This document shows, one piece after another, positions 29,276 through 38,773 of a stretch of 64,000 bases of DNA. Both the position numbers and the translations under genes were made by a program. Origin of the DNA: Herbidospora yilanensis (GTDB lineage: Bacteria > Actinomycetota > Actinomycetes > Streptosporangiales > Streptosporangiaceae); assembly GCF_001570565.1 (NCBI RefSeq), contig NZ_BBXE01000036.1, forward strand, positions 60,656 through 124,655, in the 5' to 3' direction. The notes beneath the pieces were generated by a model. It saw only the letters and a list, made by a program, of their open reading frames with translations. It ran no database searches and was not told the DNA's origin. Every line of letters begins with the position of its first letter. Position 1 is the stretch's first letter.

Positions 29276-29463
29276 GAGGCCCCCCATTTCATACCTCAGG
29301 GTGATCGGCCAGACGCACAGTGTCATCGAAGTCTCTCCATTCGGCAAACTCACCGCAAGCTCCACGGGGAAATGCCCGCGAATGCGGACACGGCCGGACG
29401 CCTGACGGCGTGGGCTACTCTCGATGCGACGACCGATTTTCCGCCTGCCGGGGGTATGCGCCG

Positions 29464-30765
29464 ATGAGCTGGCAGTTCATTGCCGGATTCGTGATTCTCT
29501 TCGTCGGCCTCCTGGTGTCGATCGCCCTCCACGAGATCGGCCACCTCGTCCCGGCCAAGATCTTCGGCGTGCGGGTCACGCAATACATGGTGGGCTTCGG
29601 CTCCACCATGTGGTCGCGGCGGCGCGGCGAGACCGAATACGGCGTCAAGTGGATCCCCATGGGCGGCTACATCCGCATGATCGGCATGTTGCCGCCGCGC
29701 CCGAACGACGACCCCAACAAGCTGCGCTCGATCTCGACCGGGCCCTGGCAGGGCCTCATCGAGAACGCCCGCCAGGTCGCCTCCGAGGAGATCAGGCCCG
29801 GCGACGAGAGCCGGGTCTTCTACCGCAAGCCGTGGTGGCAGAAGGTCATCATCATGTTCGGCGGCCCGTTCATGAACTTCGTGCTGGCCTTCGGGCTCTT
29901 CGCGGTGGTCATGATGGGCTTCGGCGTGACCGTGCTGAAGCCGACCGTCAACGACGTCAGCAAGTGCGTGATCCCGGCCTCCCAGGCCAGCCGCGAGTGC
30001 ACGGCCGCCGACCCGAAGACGCCCGCCCTCGCGGCCGGGCTGCAGAAGGGCGACCGGTTCGTCTCCATCGACGGCAGGCCGGTGACCTCGTGGGAGTCGG
30101 CCACCTCGACCATCCGGGCCCACGGCGCCGGCCCGGTGCCCATCGTCATCGAGCGGGCCGGGCGGCAGCAGACCCTGACGGTGAACCTCATCGCGACCGA
30201 GCGGCCCGACCTCGACGACCCCACCAAGATCGTCAAGAACGTCGGCTTCCTCGGCGTCGAGCCGACCCAGGTGACCGAGCGCCAGGGGCCCGGCTACGTC
30301 GTCTCCGAGATGTGGGACATGACCTCCCGCACGGCCGTCTCGATGCTCGACATCCCGGGCAAGATGGTCGGCGTCTGGCACGCCGCCTTCTCGGGCGAGG
30401 AACGCGACCCCAACGGCCCGATCGGCATCGTCGGGGCGGGCCGCATCGGCGGTGAGATCGCCGCCTCCGCCGCCCCGATCGAGAACAAGATCGTCATCTT
30501 CATCAACCTGCTGGCCGGGCTGAACCTCGCGATCGGCATCTTCAACCTGATCCCGCTGCTGCCGCTCGACGGCGGCCACATCGCGGGCGGCCTGTGGGAG
30601 GGCCTCAAGCGCGGCTTCGCCCGCATCGCCCGGCGGCCCGCGCCCGGCTACGTCGACGTCGCCAAGGCGCTGCCGCTGACCTACGCGATGGCGGTCGTGC
30701 TCCTCTTCATGGGCGGCCTGCTGATCTTCGCCGACATCGTCAACCCCATCAGGCTGAGCGGCTAG
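29464..30765 (+). CDS. rseP: RseP-type site-2 membrane metalloprotease (433 aa)
   Basis: An intramembrane zinc protease of the M50B family that cleaves membrane-bound anti-sigma factors or peptides. The first helix contains the zinc site HEIGH (about residues 23-27) in IALHEIGHLVPAKIFGVRV, a PDZ domain lies in the periplasmic-side middle (AAGLQKGDRFVSIDGRPVTSWES), and the third metal ligand is in LPLDGGHIAGGLW. It has about four membrane helices. The ATG is at 29464. In actinobacteria this gene often precedes ispG; here it is followed directly by a convergent DinB gene. Confidence 0.93.
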   Translation: MSWQFIAGFVILFVGLLVSIALHEIGHLVPAKIFGVRVTQYMVGFGSTMWSRRRGETEYGVKWIPMGGYIRMIGMLPPRPNDDPNKLRSISTGPWQGLIENARQVASEEIRPGDESRVFYRKPWWQKVIIMFGGPFMNFVLAFGLFAVVMMGFGVTVLKPTVNDVSKCVIPASQASRECTAADPKTPALAAGLQKGDRFVSIDGRPVTSWESATSTIRAHGAGPVPIVIERAGRQQTLTVNLIATERPDLDDPTKIVKNVGFLGVEPTQVTERQGPGYVVSEMWDMTSRTAVSMLDIPGKMVGVWHAAFSGEERDPNGPIGIVGAGRIGGEIAASAAPIENKIVIFINLLAGLNLAIGIFNLIPLLPLDGGHIAGGLWEGLKRGFARIARRPAPGYVDVAKALPLTYAMAVVLLFMGGLLIFADIVNPIRLSG

Positions 30766-31266
30766 CTACTCGCCGGTCACGCCGTCGAGGCGCTCGCGCA
30801 GGAAGTCGGCGTGGCCGTTGTGGCGGGCGTACTCCTCCAGCATGTGCGCCAGGATCCACCGGTGCGACATGAGCTCGCCGGCGCGGTTGGGCTTCTTCAT
30901 CAGGGTGTCGAGCGGGGTCTGCGCGCTGATCTTCCGTGCGGCCTCGATCTCGGCCCTCCAGGTGGCGAAGACCTCCTCGACCGGCGCCGAGTCGAGGGCG
31001 TCGAAGTCGTCGTCGGGGGCGGCGTCGGTGAAGAAGATCGGCGCCAGGTCCTCGCCGTTGAGGCGGATGCGGAACCAGGCCCGCTCGACGTCGGCCAGGT
31101 GCCTGACGAGGCCGAGCAGCGACAACGACGACGGCTCCACGGCCCGCCGGCGGAGCTGCTCGTCGGTGAGGCCCGCGCACTTCATGGCCAGGGTGTCGCG
31201 GTGGTAGTCGAGGAAGGCGGCCAGGGTGTCGCGCTCGTCCCCGGCGAGGGGTGGGTCGATTCTCAT
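30766..31266 (-). CDS. DinB-family (DUF664) protein (166 aa)
   Basis: A four-helix DinB/YfiT-like protein with metal-binding His residues: H in YHRDTLAMK, H in LVRHLADVERAWF, and H in EEYARHNGHADFLRERLDG. Such proteins in actinomycetes are often mycothiol-dependent S-transferases. The start at 31264-31266 is 58 bases from the divergent SDR start. Its stop abuts the rseP stop without a gap. Confidence 0.88.
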   Translation of the reverse strand: MRIDPPLAGDERDTLAAFLDYHRDTLAMKCAGLTDEQLRRRAVEPSSLSLLGLVRHLADVERAWFRIRLNGEDLAPIFFTDAAPDDDFDALDSAPVEEVFATWRAEIEAARKISAQTPLDTLMKKPNRAGELMSHRWILAHMLEEYARHNGHADFLRERLDGVTGE

Positions 31267-31324
31267 GGGGTTATGGTGCCAAACGATTACCAGATGCCCG
31301 ACATCCTGCGGGAACAAGTCATTC

Positions 31325-32107
31325 ATGACACTTGACGGGAAAGTCGCGATTGTCGCCGGAGCGAGCCGGGGCATCGGCGCGGTCACCGCGCGGGCGCTGG
31401 CCCGGGCCGGGGCCGCCGTCGTGCTGGCCGCGCGTGATTCCACCGCCATCGAGACCGTCGCCGCCGACATCCGGGCCTTCGGCGGGCGGGCCCTGGCCGT
31501 GCCGACCGACGTGGGTGACTCCGACTCGGCCGAGCGGCTGGTCGCGATCACGATGGAGAAGTTCGGGCGGCTCGACGCGGCGTTCAACAACGCCACCGAC
31601 GGCCCCGTGCCGGCGCCGCTGGCCGAGATCGACCCGCTCGACTTCGACCTTGGCATCCGCACCAACGTCCGGGGGACCTTCCTCGGGATGAAGTATCAGA
31701 TCCCCGCCATGCTGGCCTCCGGCGGCGGATCGATCGTCAACATGGCCTCGATCGCCGGGGTGCAGGGCATCGCGAACATGGCGGGCTACGTCGCGGCCAA
31801 GGCCGGGATCATCGGGCTCACCAAGGTCGCCGCGCTCGACTACGCCGACCAGGGCATCAGGGTGAACGTGCTGGCTCCGGGGCCCATCCTGACCTACCAC
31901 CTGGAGGCGGCGGGGGAGGACGTCCAGCGCCGGGCCGGGAACGCCGCGCCGATGCGGCGGGTCGGGCTGCCCGAGGAGGTCGCCGCGACGGTGATCTGGT
32001 TGTTCTCCGACCAGTCGTCCTACATCACCGGGGTGACGCTGCCGGTCGACGGCGGGATCGCGGCCGGGACCAAGCCGCCGCAGATGATGAAGGCGGCCTC
32101 GTCCTGA
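31325..32107 (+). CDS. Short-chain dehydrogenase/reductase (260 aa)
   Basis: A classical NAD(P)-dependent SDR: the cofactor motif is GASRGIG, the structural motif is NNA, the catalytic Ser lies in MASIAG and the Tyr-Lys pair in YVAAK. A PG motif is present (APGPI). Substrate is unknown. It diverges from the DinB gene and shares the 58-base promoter region with it. Confidence 0.92.
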   Translation: MTLDGKVAIVAGASRGIGAVTARALARAGAAVVLAARDSTAIETVAADIRAFGGRALAVPTDVGDSDSAERLVAITMEKFGRLDAAFNNATDGPVPAPLAEIDPLDFDLGIRTNVRGTFLGMKYQIPAMLASGGGSIVNMASIAGVQGIANMAGYVAAKAGIIGLTKVAALDYADQGIRVNVLAPGPILTYHLEAAGEDVQRRAGNAAPMRRVGLPEEVAATVIWLFSDQSSYITGVTLPVDGGIAAGTKPPQMMKAASS

Positions 32108-32116
32108 GGCGTCTTC

Positions 32117-32539
32117 CTAGGGCATCCCGGCCAGCGCCTCGATGGCCGGCAGGGCCGCCGCCAGCGCCTCGCGCTGGTCGGGCGGCAGGGCCGAGATCCG
32201 GGACACGAAGAAGGCGATGTGGTCGCCCCGCAGCCGCCCCAGTTCGGCCTCGCCCTCCGGGGTGAGGCTGATCAGCGAGGCCCGGCCGTCGGCCGGGTCG
32301 GGGGTGCGGGCGAGCAGGCCGAGGTTCTCCAGCCCGGCCACCACCCGGCTCAGCGTCGGGGCGCTGACGCCCTCGTGGGCGGCCAGGTCGCCGAGCCGTA
32401 CCGGGCCGAGCCGGGCGGCGGCCGCCAGGGCCGAGGTCTGGCCGGCGGTCAGGTCGCCGCGGGTCTGCCGGCGGCCGTGCCGGCCCAGGCGGGCCAGGGC
32501 CGCCTTGAGCCGTTCGGCCAGAAGGTCCACGTCGGTCAT
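32117..32539 (-). CDS. MarR-family transcriptional regulator (140 aa)
   Basis: A winged-helix repressor with the MarR pattern: LTAGQTSALAAAARLG, the recognition region VSAPTLSRVVAGLENLGLL, and the wing RTPDPADGRASLISLTPEG. Its ATG overlaps the TGA of the upstream MFS gene (ATGA), so exporter and regulator are made together. This is the common layout of a substrate-responsive efflux pump and its repressor; the operator probably lies in the 34231-34299 gap. Confidence 0.93.
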   Translation of the reverse strand: MTDVDLLAERLKAALARLGRHGRRQTRGDLTAGQTSALAAAARLGPVRLGDLAAHEGVSAPTLSRVVAGLENLGLLARTPDPADGRASLISLTPEGEAELGRLRGDHIAFFVSRISALPPDQREALAAALPAIEALAGMP

Positions 32540-34230
32540 GATCTGTTCACCGTAACCGCCGCGACGGGCAACTCGTCGTGGACGTACCGGCGGCCTCTCA
32601 GGAGCGAGGCGACGGCGGCGACCAGCGACATGGCGACGGCCAGCAGGAACACGACGACCAGGCCCTGGTGGAAGGGGCCGGAGACGAGGTTCGGGAAGTA
32701 CTCGCGGCCGGTCAGGGTCGCGGCGTCGGCCGGGGTCAGGTGGGCGAGGGCGCCGCTCGGGCCGAGCAGGTTCCCGATCGGGTTGTAGCCCAGGAAGGCG
32801 GCGAAGAGCGTGCCGACCGGGGGCAGCGCGCCGATCGTGAGGGCGAGTCCCGGCGGCACGCCGTGCTCGGTGAGGCCGCCGGTCAGGGTCTGCGGCAGGG
32901 TGGCGGACAGGCCGGCGATCATCAGCGAGAAGAACACGCCGATCGACAGGACCATCCCGGCGTTGGTGAACGTGGCGCGCATGCCCGAGGCCACGCCGCG
33001 CTGCCCGGCCGGGACCGAGTTCATGATCGCGGTGGTGTTGGGCGCGGTGAACAGGCCCGACCCGACGCCGTTCAGGAAGATCAGCGCCGCGAACACCCAG
33101 TACGGGAAGTCGATCGGGACCAGCAGCAGCCCGAGGAAGGCCAGCGCGGACAGGACGAGCCCGCCGGAGGCGAAGGCGCGGGCGCCGTACCGGTCGGAGA
33201 GGTGGCCCGACACCGGGCCGGCCAGCAGGAAGCCGGCCGTCAGCGGCAGCAGGTAGACGCCGGCCCACAGCGGGGTGTCCTCGAACGGGTAGCCGTGCAG
33301 CGGCAACCAGATGCCCTGGAGCCAGATGATCAGCATGAACTGGAGGCCGCCCCGGGCGACCGAGGCCAGCAGCCCGGCCACGTTCCCGGCCGCGAACGCC
33401 CTGATCCGGAACAGCGACAGGTGGAACATCGGCTGCGCCACCTTCCTCTCGATCAGGCAGAACGCCGCGAGGATCACCAGGCCGGCCGCGATCCCGCCGA
33501 CCACGAGCGGGTTGGTCCAGCCCATCGCGTGGCCGCCGTAGGGCTGGATGCCGTAGGTCACCGCCGCCAGCACCAGCGTGAGGCCGGTCGCGAAGGCCAG
33601 GTTGCCCCACCAGTCGATCTTCGCGCCCTCGACCCTGGTGACGGTCTCGCGCAGGCTCCGGTACGCCCACACCGTCCCGGCGACCCCGATGGGCACCGAG
33701 GCCCAGAACACCAGCCGCCAGTTCAGTTGCGACAGCAGCCCGCCCGCGACCAGCCCCAGGAAGGTCCCGGCGATGCCGGCCACCTGGTTGACGCCCATCG
33801 CCATGCCGCGCCGCCCGGCGGGGAACGCGTCGGTCAGGATCGCGGCCGAGTTGGCCATCAGCAGGGCGCCCCCGACGCCCTGGAACAACCGCCACCCGAT
33901 CAGCCAGAGCGCGCCGCCCGACTGCTGGAAGGGGTCCAGGGCCAGCACCACCGTGCCGACGGTGAAGACGGCGAAGCCCGCGTTGTACATGCGGACCCGG
34001 CCGAACATGTCGCCCAGGCGGCCCAGCGTGACCACCAGGACGGCCGAGACGAGCATGTAGCCCATCAGGATCCACAGCAGGTAGGAGACGTTGCCGGGTT
34101 CCAGCGGATTCAGGTGGATGCCGCGGAAGACGGTCGGCAGCGAAATGATCACGATCGAGGAGTTGACGGTGGCGAGCAGCATGCCCAGAGTCGTGTTGCT
34201 CAGCGCGATCCACGGATAACGGTCCGACAT
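32536..34230 (-). CDS. MFS efflux pump, DHA2 (14-helix) type (564 aa)
   Basis: A drug/proton antiporter of the EmrB/QacA set. Seen: the helix 4-5 motif with GRLGDMFGRVRMYN, the antiporter motif C region WRLFQGVGGALLMANSAAIL and GWRLVFW-type sequence NWRLVFWASVPIG, and a length fitting 14 membrane helices. It is coupled with the downstream marR gene. The drug specificity is unknown. Confidence 0.92.
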   Translation of the reverse strand: MSDRYPWIALSNTTLGMLLATVNSSIVIISLPTVFRGIHLNPLEPGNVSYLLWILMGYMLVSAVLVVTLGRLGDMFGRVRMYNAGFAVFTVGTVVLALDPFQQSGGALWLIGWRLFQGVGGALLMANSAAILTDAFPAGRRGMAMGVNQVAGIAGTFLGLVAGGLLSQLNWRLVFWASVPIGVAGTVWAYRSLRETVTRVEGAKIDWWGNLAFATGLTLVLAAVTYGIQPYGGHAMGWTNPLVVGGIAAGLVILAAFCLIERKVAQPMFHLSLFRIRAFAAGNVAGLLASVARGGLQFMLIIWLQGIWLPLHGYPFEDTPLWAGVYLLPLTAGFLLAGPVSGHLSDRYGARAFASGGLVLSALAFLGLLLVPIDFPYWVFAALIFLNGVGSGLFTAPNTTAIMNSVPAGQRGVASGMRATFTNAGMVLSIGVFFSLMIAGLSATLPQTLTGGLTEHGVPPGLALTIGALPPVGTLFAAFLGYNPIGNLLGPSGALAHLTPADAATLTGREYFPNLVSGPFHQGLVVVFLLAVAMSLVAAVASLLRGRRYVHDELPVAAVTVNRS

Positions 34231-34299
34231 GAGACCCCCAACAACTTGCTTACCCTAACTAACGAGTCGTCGGTCCCGGAAATGCCCCATACAACACGA

Positions 34300-34329
34300 A
34301 AAGGGACGCGCAGGGTCGCGCGTCCCTTT
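34300..34329 (-). terminator. Rho-independent terminator of the exopolysaccharide operon
   Basis: Perfect twelve-base arms AAAGGGACGCGC at 34300-34311 and GCGCGTCCCTTT at 34318-34329 with a six-base loop; read on the minus strand the stem runs into TTTTCG. It lies 14 bases after the stop of the UDP-glucose dehydrogenase gene. Confidence 0.85.
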
Positions 34330-34343
34330 CCTGGCGGTACGAC

Positions 34344-35675
34344 TTACGGCATGCCGAGCGCGCGGTACTCCCAGCCCTCGGCGCGCCAGAACTCCGCGTC
34401 GAGCGCGTGGCGGCCGTCGACGATGCGGCGGTGCTTGACCACCGACGCCAGGGCCGACGGCTCGATCTCGCGGAACTCGGTCCACTCGGTCAGCAGCACC
34501 ACGACGTCGGCGTCGGCCGCCACGTCCATGGCGCTGCTGCCGTAGCGCAGCTCGGGGTAGGCGCGGCGGGCGTTGTCGAGGGCGGCCGGGTCGTAGACGC
34601 GGACGTTGGCGCCCAGGCCGTGCATGGTGCGGGCCACGTCGAGCGCGGGGGCGTCGCGGATGTCGTCGGAGTTGGGCTTGAAGGCCGCGCCGAGGCAGGC
34701 CACCTTCTTGCCGTTGAGCTGCCCGCCGACCATCTCGCGGACCAGGTCGATCGTACGCGAGCGGCGGCGGCGGTTGATCGCGTCCACCTCGCGCAGGAAC
34801 GACACGGCCTGGCCGACGCCGATCTCCTCGGCGCGGTAGGCGAAGGCGCGGATGTCCTTGGGCAGGCAGCCGCCGCCGAAGCCGAGGCCCGGCTGGAGGA
34901 ACCGGCCGCCGATGCGGTCGTCGAAGGCCAGCGCCTTGGCCAGGTGGCGCACGTCGGCCCCGGTCGCCTCGCAGATCTCCGCCATCGCGTTGATGTAGGA
35001 GATCTTCGTGGCCAGGAACGAGTTCGCGGCCACCTTCACGAGCTCCGCGGTGGCCAGGTCGGTCACCACGACGGGGGTCTCGTTGTCGATGATCGGCTGG
35101 AAGGCCGCTTCGAGCTGCGCGCGGGCCCAGTCGGAGGCCACGCCGAACACCAGCCGGTCGGGACGCAGGGTGTCCTCGACGGCGAAGCCCTCACGCAGGA
35201 ACTCGGGGTTCCAGGCGAGCTCGACCTCGTCGCCGGCCGGGGCCAGCTCCTTGATCAGGTTGGTCAGGCGGGCGGCGGTGCCGACGGGGACGGTCGACTT
35301 GCCGACCACCAGGACCTTGCGGTCCAGCAGGGGGGCCAGGGCGGCCACGGAGGCGTCGACGTAGGTCAGGTCGGCGGCGTCCATGCCGGGTTTCTGCGGG
35401 GTGCCCACACAGATGAAGTGCACGTCACCGTGGGCGGCGGCCTCCTCGACCGACGTGGTGAACCGGAGCCGGCCGGTCGCCATCGTCTTGTCGAGCAGCT
35501 CGGGCAGACCTGGCTCGAAGAACGGCACCTCGCCGGATTGCAGCCGCTCGATCTTGCGGGGGTCGGTGTCGAGTCCGACCACCTCATAGCCGAGGGAGGC
35601 CATGCAGATCGCGTGAGTGGCTCCGAGATACCCGGTCCCGATGACGGTGATCCGGGGGAGTGCGGTGTCAGTCAT
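34344..35675 (-). CDS. ugd: UDP-glucose 6-dehydrogenase (443 aa)
   Basis: It makes UDP-glucuronate, the donor for uronate-containing polymers. Seen: Rossmann motif ITVIGTGYLGATHAICMASLGYEV, catalytic Cys in GLGFGGGCLPKDIRAFA, the ANSFLATKISYINAMAEIC region, and the C-terminal GAAFKPNSDDIRDAPAL. It is the last gene of the operon, 21 bases after the third beta-helix gene, so it supplies precursor for the glycosyltransferase encoded at the front. Confidence 0.95.
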   Translation of the reverse strand: MTDTALPRITVIGTGYLGATHAICMASLGYEVVGLDTDPRKIERLQSGEVPFFEPGLPELLDKTMATGRLRFTTSVEEAAAHGDVHFICVGTPQKPGMDAADLTYVDASVAALAPLLDRKVLVVGKSTVPVGTAARLTNLIKELAPAGDEVELAWNPEFLREGFAVEDTLRPDRLVFGVASDWARAQLEAAFQPIIDNETPVVVTDLATAELVKVAANSFLATKISYINAMAEICEATGADVRHLAKALAFDDRIGGRFLQPGLGFGGGCLPKDIRAFAYRAEEIGVGQAVSFLREVDAINRRRRSRTIDLVREMVGGQLNGKKVACLGAAFKPNSDDIRDAPALDVARTMHGLGANVRVYDPAALDNARRAYPELRYGSSAMDVAADADVVVLLTEWTEFREIEPSALASVVKHRRIVDGRHALDAEFWRAEGWEYRALGMP

Positions 35676-35696
35676 TGTCAGTTCTCTCGCAGAAAC

Positions 35697-36905
35697 TCAG
35701 GAGCATTCGCTCTTCTTGGTGAGCGGGCCGCCGGTCACCTCGTTGTCGCAGGAGATCGTGTTGCCGCCTGCGGTGTCGTTGATGCCGTAGCCCCCTGAAC
35801 CGCCCAGATCGATGATGTTGGCCCGGAAGGTGTTCCCGGTCCCCCAGCCATTGATGATCTTGTGGGTCTGGAAGCCGTCCGCGGGGGAGCCGCGGCCGGT
35901 GTTGCGTTCGATCAGGTAGCCGTTCCCCTTGACGTCCACCCAGCTGTCGTTGTGACCGTCGCCGGTGATCATCGAGCCGTCGAAGACGTTCCCGATGATC
36001 TTGCCGTCGGAGGTGCCCTCCTTGATGTCGATGGCCTCAGCGGTGGCGCGGATGACGTTCCCGCGCGCGATGTTGCGGTCGCTCTTGTCCATCTGGCCGC
36101 CGGAGAAGGTGGCCCAGTTGCTCTGGGCGGTGCCGAAGTAGACCCCTTCGCCGTACTTGTCCTTGCGGAGCCCGGTGCCCCAGATGAGGTTGTACTGGGC
36201 GATGTTGTCGGAGCTGAAGTTCCTGAAGTGGATGGCCTCGTCGCCGATGTGGTTGACGTCGAGGTCCTGGACGACGTTGAAGTTCGACTTGTCGGCCATG
36301 ACGCCCTTCTGGGCGTGCCGGACGGTGAAGCCGATGAGCCGCCAGTAGTCGGCCTCGTTGAGGTGGAAGGCGTAGCCCTCCTTGAGGCCGCCGCCGTCGA
36401 TGATCGCGTCGCGGGAGCCGCAGACGAAGATCGGCTGGGCCTTGGTGCCCGAGGTGGCCGCCACGAAATGACCCTGGTACTCGCCCGGCTCCATGAAGAT
36501 CACGGTGCCCGGCGTGGCCGAGGCGAGCGCCTCGGTGAGCTCGTCGGCGGTGGTCACGGTCACGGTCGCGTCAGGGCAGGCGATCTTGCCCTCGCCGTCG
36601 GGGACCGCGATGTCCGGCGGCTGCTGGACGGCGGCGAACGGCTCGAAGTCCTTCTTCTCCTCGTCCTCCCGCACCGGCTCCTCCTCTTCCGTGAAGTCCT
36701 CGCCCGGGTCGTCCGCCCCCAGGGTCGGCAGCGACCGGGGCCCGGTGTCGGGCTGGATGTTCTCGACCACCGTGCCGGGTTGTTGCTCCTGACCACCACC
36801 GCCGCCGAAGATCCCGTACAGGACGACCACGATCAGGATCGTGAAGGCCGCACCGGCCCCCGCGGCGATCATGGTCTTCTTGTCGATGTCGATCTCGATG
36901 CGCAT
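35697..36905 (-). CDS. Membrane-anchored right-handed beta-helix protein 3 (402 aa)
   Basis: An N-terminal anchor (residues about 10-35: TMIAAGAGAAFTILIVVVLYGIF) is followed by a Gln/Gly and acidic linker (FTEEEEPVREDEEKKD), then a parallel beta-helix beginning VTVTTADELTEALASATPGTVIFMEPGEY, a start typical of chondroitinase B/pectate-lyase-like folds. Later turns contain DGGGLKEGYAFHL, EAIHFRNFSSDN and NDTAGGNTI. This could be an epimerase, a lyase or a binding protein acting on the exported polymer. It lies between beta-helix gene 2 (two-base gap) and ugd. Confidence 0.85.
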   Translation of the reverse strand: MRIEIDIDKKTMIAAGAGAAFTILIVVVLYGIFGGGGGQEQQPGTVVENIQPDTGPRSLPTLGADDPGEDFTEEEEPVREDEEKKDFEPFAAVQQPPDIAVPDGEGKIACPDATVTVTTADELTEALASATPGTVIFMEPGEYQGHFVAATSGTKAQPIFVCGSRDAIIDGGGLKEGYAFHLNEADYWRLIGFTVRHAQKGVMADKSNFNVVQDLDVNHIGDEAIHFRNFSSDNIAQYNLIWGTGLRKDKYGEGVYFGTAQSNWATFSGGQMDKSDRNIARGNVIRATAEAIDIKEGTSDGKIIGNVFDGSMITGDGHNDSWVDVKGNGYLIERNTGRGSPADGFQTHKIINGWGTGNTFRANIIDLGGSGGYGINDTAGGNTISCDNEVTGGPLTKKSECS

Positions 36906-36907
36906 GG

Positions 36908-38773
36908 TCAGGTCCTTTCGGCGGACGCCCCGGTGAGCGACCACACGGGACGCTCCTCCAGGACGGCCTGCCTCTCGTACGGGTCGACGATGCGACGTCC
37001 GACGCGGGGCCCGTTGTTCCCGAGGGCCCGGATGGCGGAGATCACGATGAGCAGGATGACGCCGAACCAGATCAGGTTCATCGGCTTGGCGATGCGCTTG
37101 ACGGTGGTCCAGAAGTCCGCCGTGTCCTGCCAGCCGTCGACGTTGTTCGTGGTCACTGATTTGATCCCGGTCGCACGGTCGGTGTCGATCGCGCTGAGGC
37201 CCGCGCCGCCCAGGGTGTTGCCCGTGATCGTGCTCCCGGTCGTCACCCCCGTCGCCGTGACGCCGTGGAGCGTGGCCTGGTTGATCGTGTTCCCGGTCAC
37301 CTCGGCCTCGGCGTTGCGCAGGTAGATCGCGGTCGGCACGTCGTTCACGATGTTGCCGACGACCTTGGCGCCGGTCACGCCGTCGCGGACGGCGATGCCC
37401 TGACTCCGCTGACCGCTGAGCCGGTTGCCGGAGACCCGGACGCCGGTCGCGTCCTTGTTCACCACGATGCCCGACTGCCCGCCGGTCACCTCGGTAGTCT
37501 GCACCGACAGGTCGACGCCACCCTGGATCTCGATGCCGTAGCGGGCGTTCTCCCTGGCCCACGAACTGGTGACCGAGCTGCCGCCGAAGCTCTGCAGCGA
37601 CTCACCCGAGGCCGACGGGCCGCGCGCGAGCGGCCGGCCGCTGATGGTGAAGCCGTTGCCGCCGTTGCCGACCGCGCCCGAACCGGTGATCGTCACGTTC
37701 TGGGTGCCGCGCGAGAGCACGAACCCGTCGCCCCGCGACCCGGTCACCGTGGTGTTCTCGATGCTGGCGTTGCGGGCGAACCGGTGCAGCAGCACCCCGT
37801 CGATCAGGCTCCCGGTGACGGTCACGTTGGTGACCCGGGTCTGGTCCGAGGCGGTGATGAAGACGCCGTACGCGTTGCCGGTGATCGAGGTGTCGGTGAT
37901 GTCGCCGGTGACCAGGTTGGCGTCCGGCAGCTTGTAGGCCACCTTCTTCAGGCCCTTGCCGTCGGTGATCTCCACCTGGTCGTCGGAGCCCATCCGGGGC
38001 ACCAGGGCGCCGCCGGGGAGCAGCACCTTCTCGTCGGTGATCTGGGTCGGGGTGGTGAGCTTCGCCTCAAGGGTGGTGCGGTCGCTCCCGGTCATCGCCA
38101 GGCCGCCGGTCGACCCGCTCCAGAATCCGAGGTGTTCGACCTGGGCGTGGCTCATGCGCAGCTCGCCGCCGATGGCCCGGACGTAGGCCCGGCCGTCGTT
38201 GACGATGGTGTCGGCCGTGTTGATGTTCGGGTCCCAGCTCGTGATGCGCACCGGGTTCTGCGGCGAACCGTTGATGCGGATGCTCGCGCCGAAGCCGACG
38301 ATGGTGGCGAACGACCCCGGCTCGCTGCGCATCCGGATCACCAGCGGGCCGGTCGCGTTCTGCAGCACCAGCTTGGCGTTCGGCCCGATGAACAGGTTGA
38401 TGCCCAGGATGTAGGAGCCGTCGTTCTGCTTCTGGAAGTACTCCCCGCCGAGCTTCTCCAGGTCGGCGACCCGGTAGGGCTCGCGGCGGGACGGCAGCAC
38501 CAGCGTCTGGCCGTTGGCCGAGCTGGAGATGTGCGGCTGCCGGGCCCGCTGCGCGTTGGGGCCGCCGCGGGCGATCGCCGACGTCAGCGTCGCCCGCGTC
38601 TGCATGATCCGCAGGTCCTCCTGGTCGACCAGGTTCGACTGCTGCTTGGCGTCGGCCGCGGTCACGTCGTCGACCGCCGGGATCGGCTCGGGCCGGTCGA
38701 GGTAGGAGAGGTACCCCCACGTGCCCACGCCGAGCAGGAGCAGCACGAAGAACGTGATCCAGGCCTTCTTCAT
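36908..38773 (-). CDS. Right-handed beta-helix membrane protein 2 (621 aa)
   Basis: Domain order: N-terminal membrane helix (AWITFFVLLLLGVGTWGYL), a helical part with DQEDLRIMQTRATLTSAIARGG, a strand-rich domain, a long parallel beta-helix of NTxxG turns (for example TITGNTLGGAGLSAID), a C-terminal membrane helix near residue 570 (NLIWFGVILLIVISAI), and a tail with VDPYERQAVLEERPVW. It is a paralogue of the preceding protein and shares all of these parts. Its start overlaps the upstream stop by four bases. The layout suggests an extracytoplasmic enzyme fixed at both ends beside the polymer synthase. Confidence 0.88.
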   Translation of the reverse strand: MKKAWITFFVLLLLGVGTWGYLSYLDRPEPIPAVDDVTAADAKQQSNLVDQEDLRIMQTRATLTSAIARGGPNAQRARQPHISSSANGQTLVLPSRREPYRVADLEKLGGEYFQKQNDGSYILGINLFIGPNAKLVLQNATGPLVIRMRSEPGSFATIVGFGASIRINGSPQNPVRITSWDPNINTADTIVNDGRAYVRAIGGELRMSHAQVEHLGFWSGSTGGLAMTGSDRTTLEAKLTTPTQITDEKVLLPGGALVPRMGSDDQVEITDGKGLKKVAYKLPDANLVTGDITDTSITGNAYGVFITASDQTRVTNVTVTGSLIDGVLLHRFARNASIENTTVTGSRGDGFVLSRGTQNVTITGSGAVGNGGNGFTISGRPLARGPSASGESLQSFGGSSVTSSWARENARYGIEIQGGVDLSVQTTEVTGGQSGIVVNKDATGVRVSGNRLSGQRSQGIAVRDGVTGAKVVGNIVNDVPTAIYLRNAEAEVTGNTINQATLHGVTATGVTTGSTITGNTLGGAGLSAIDTDRATGIKSVTTNNVDGWQDTADFWTTVKRIAKPMNLIWFGVILLIVISAIRALGNNGPRVGRRIVDPYERQAVLEERPVWSLTGASAERT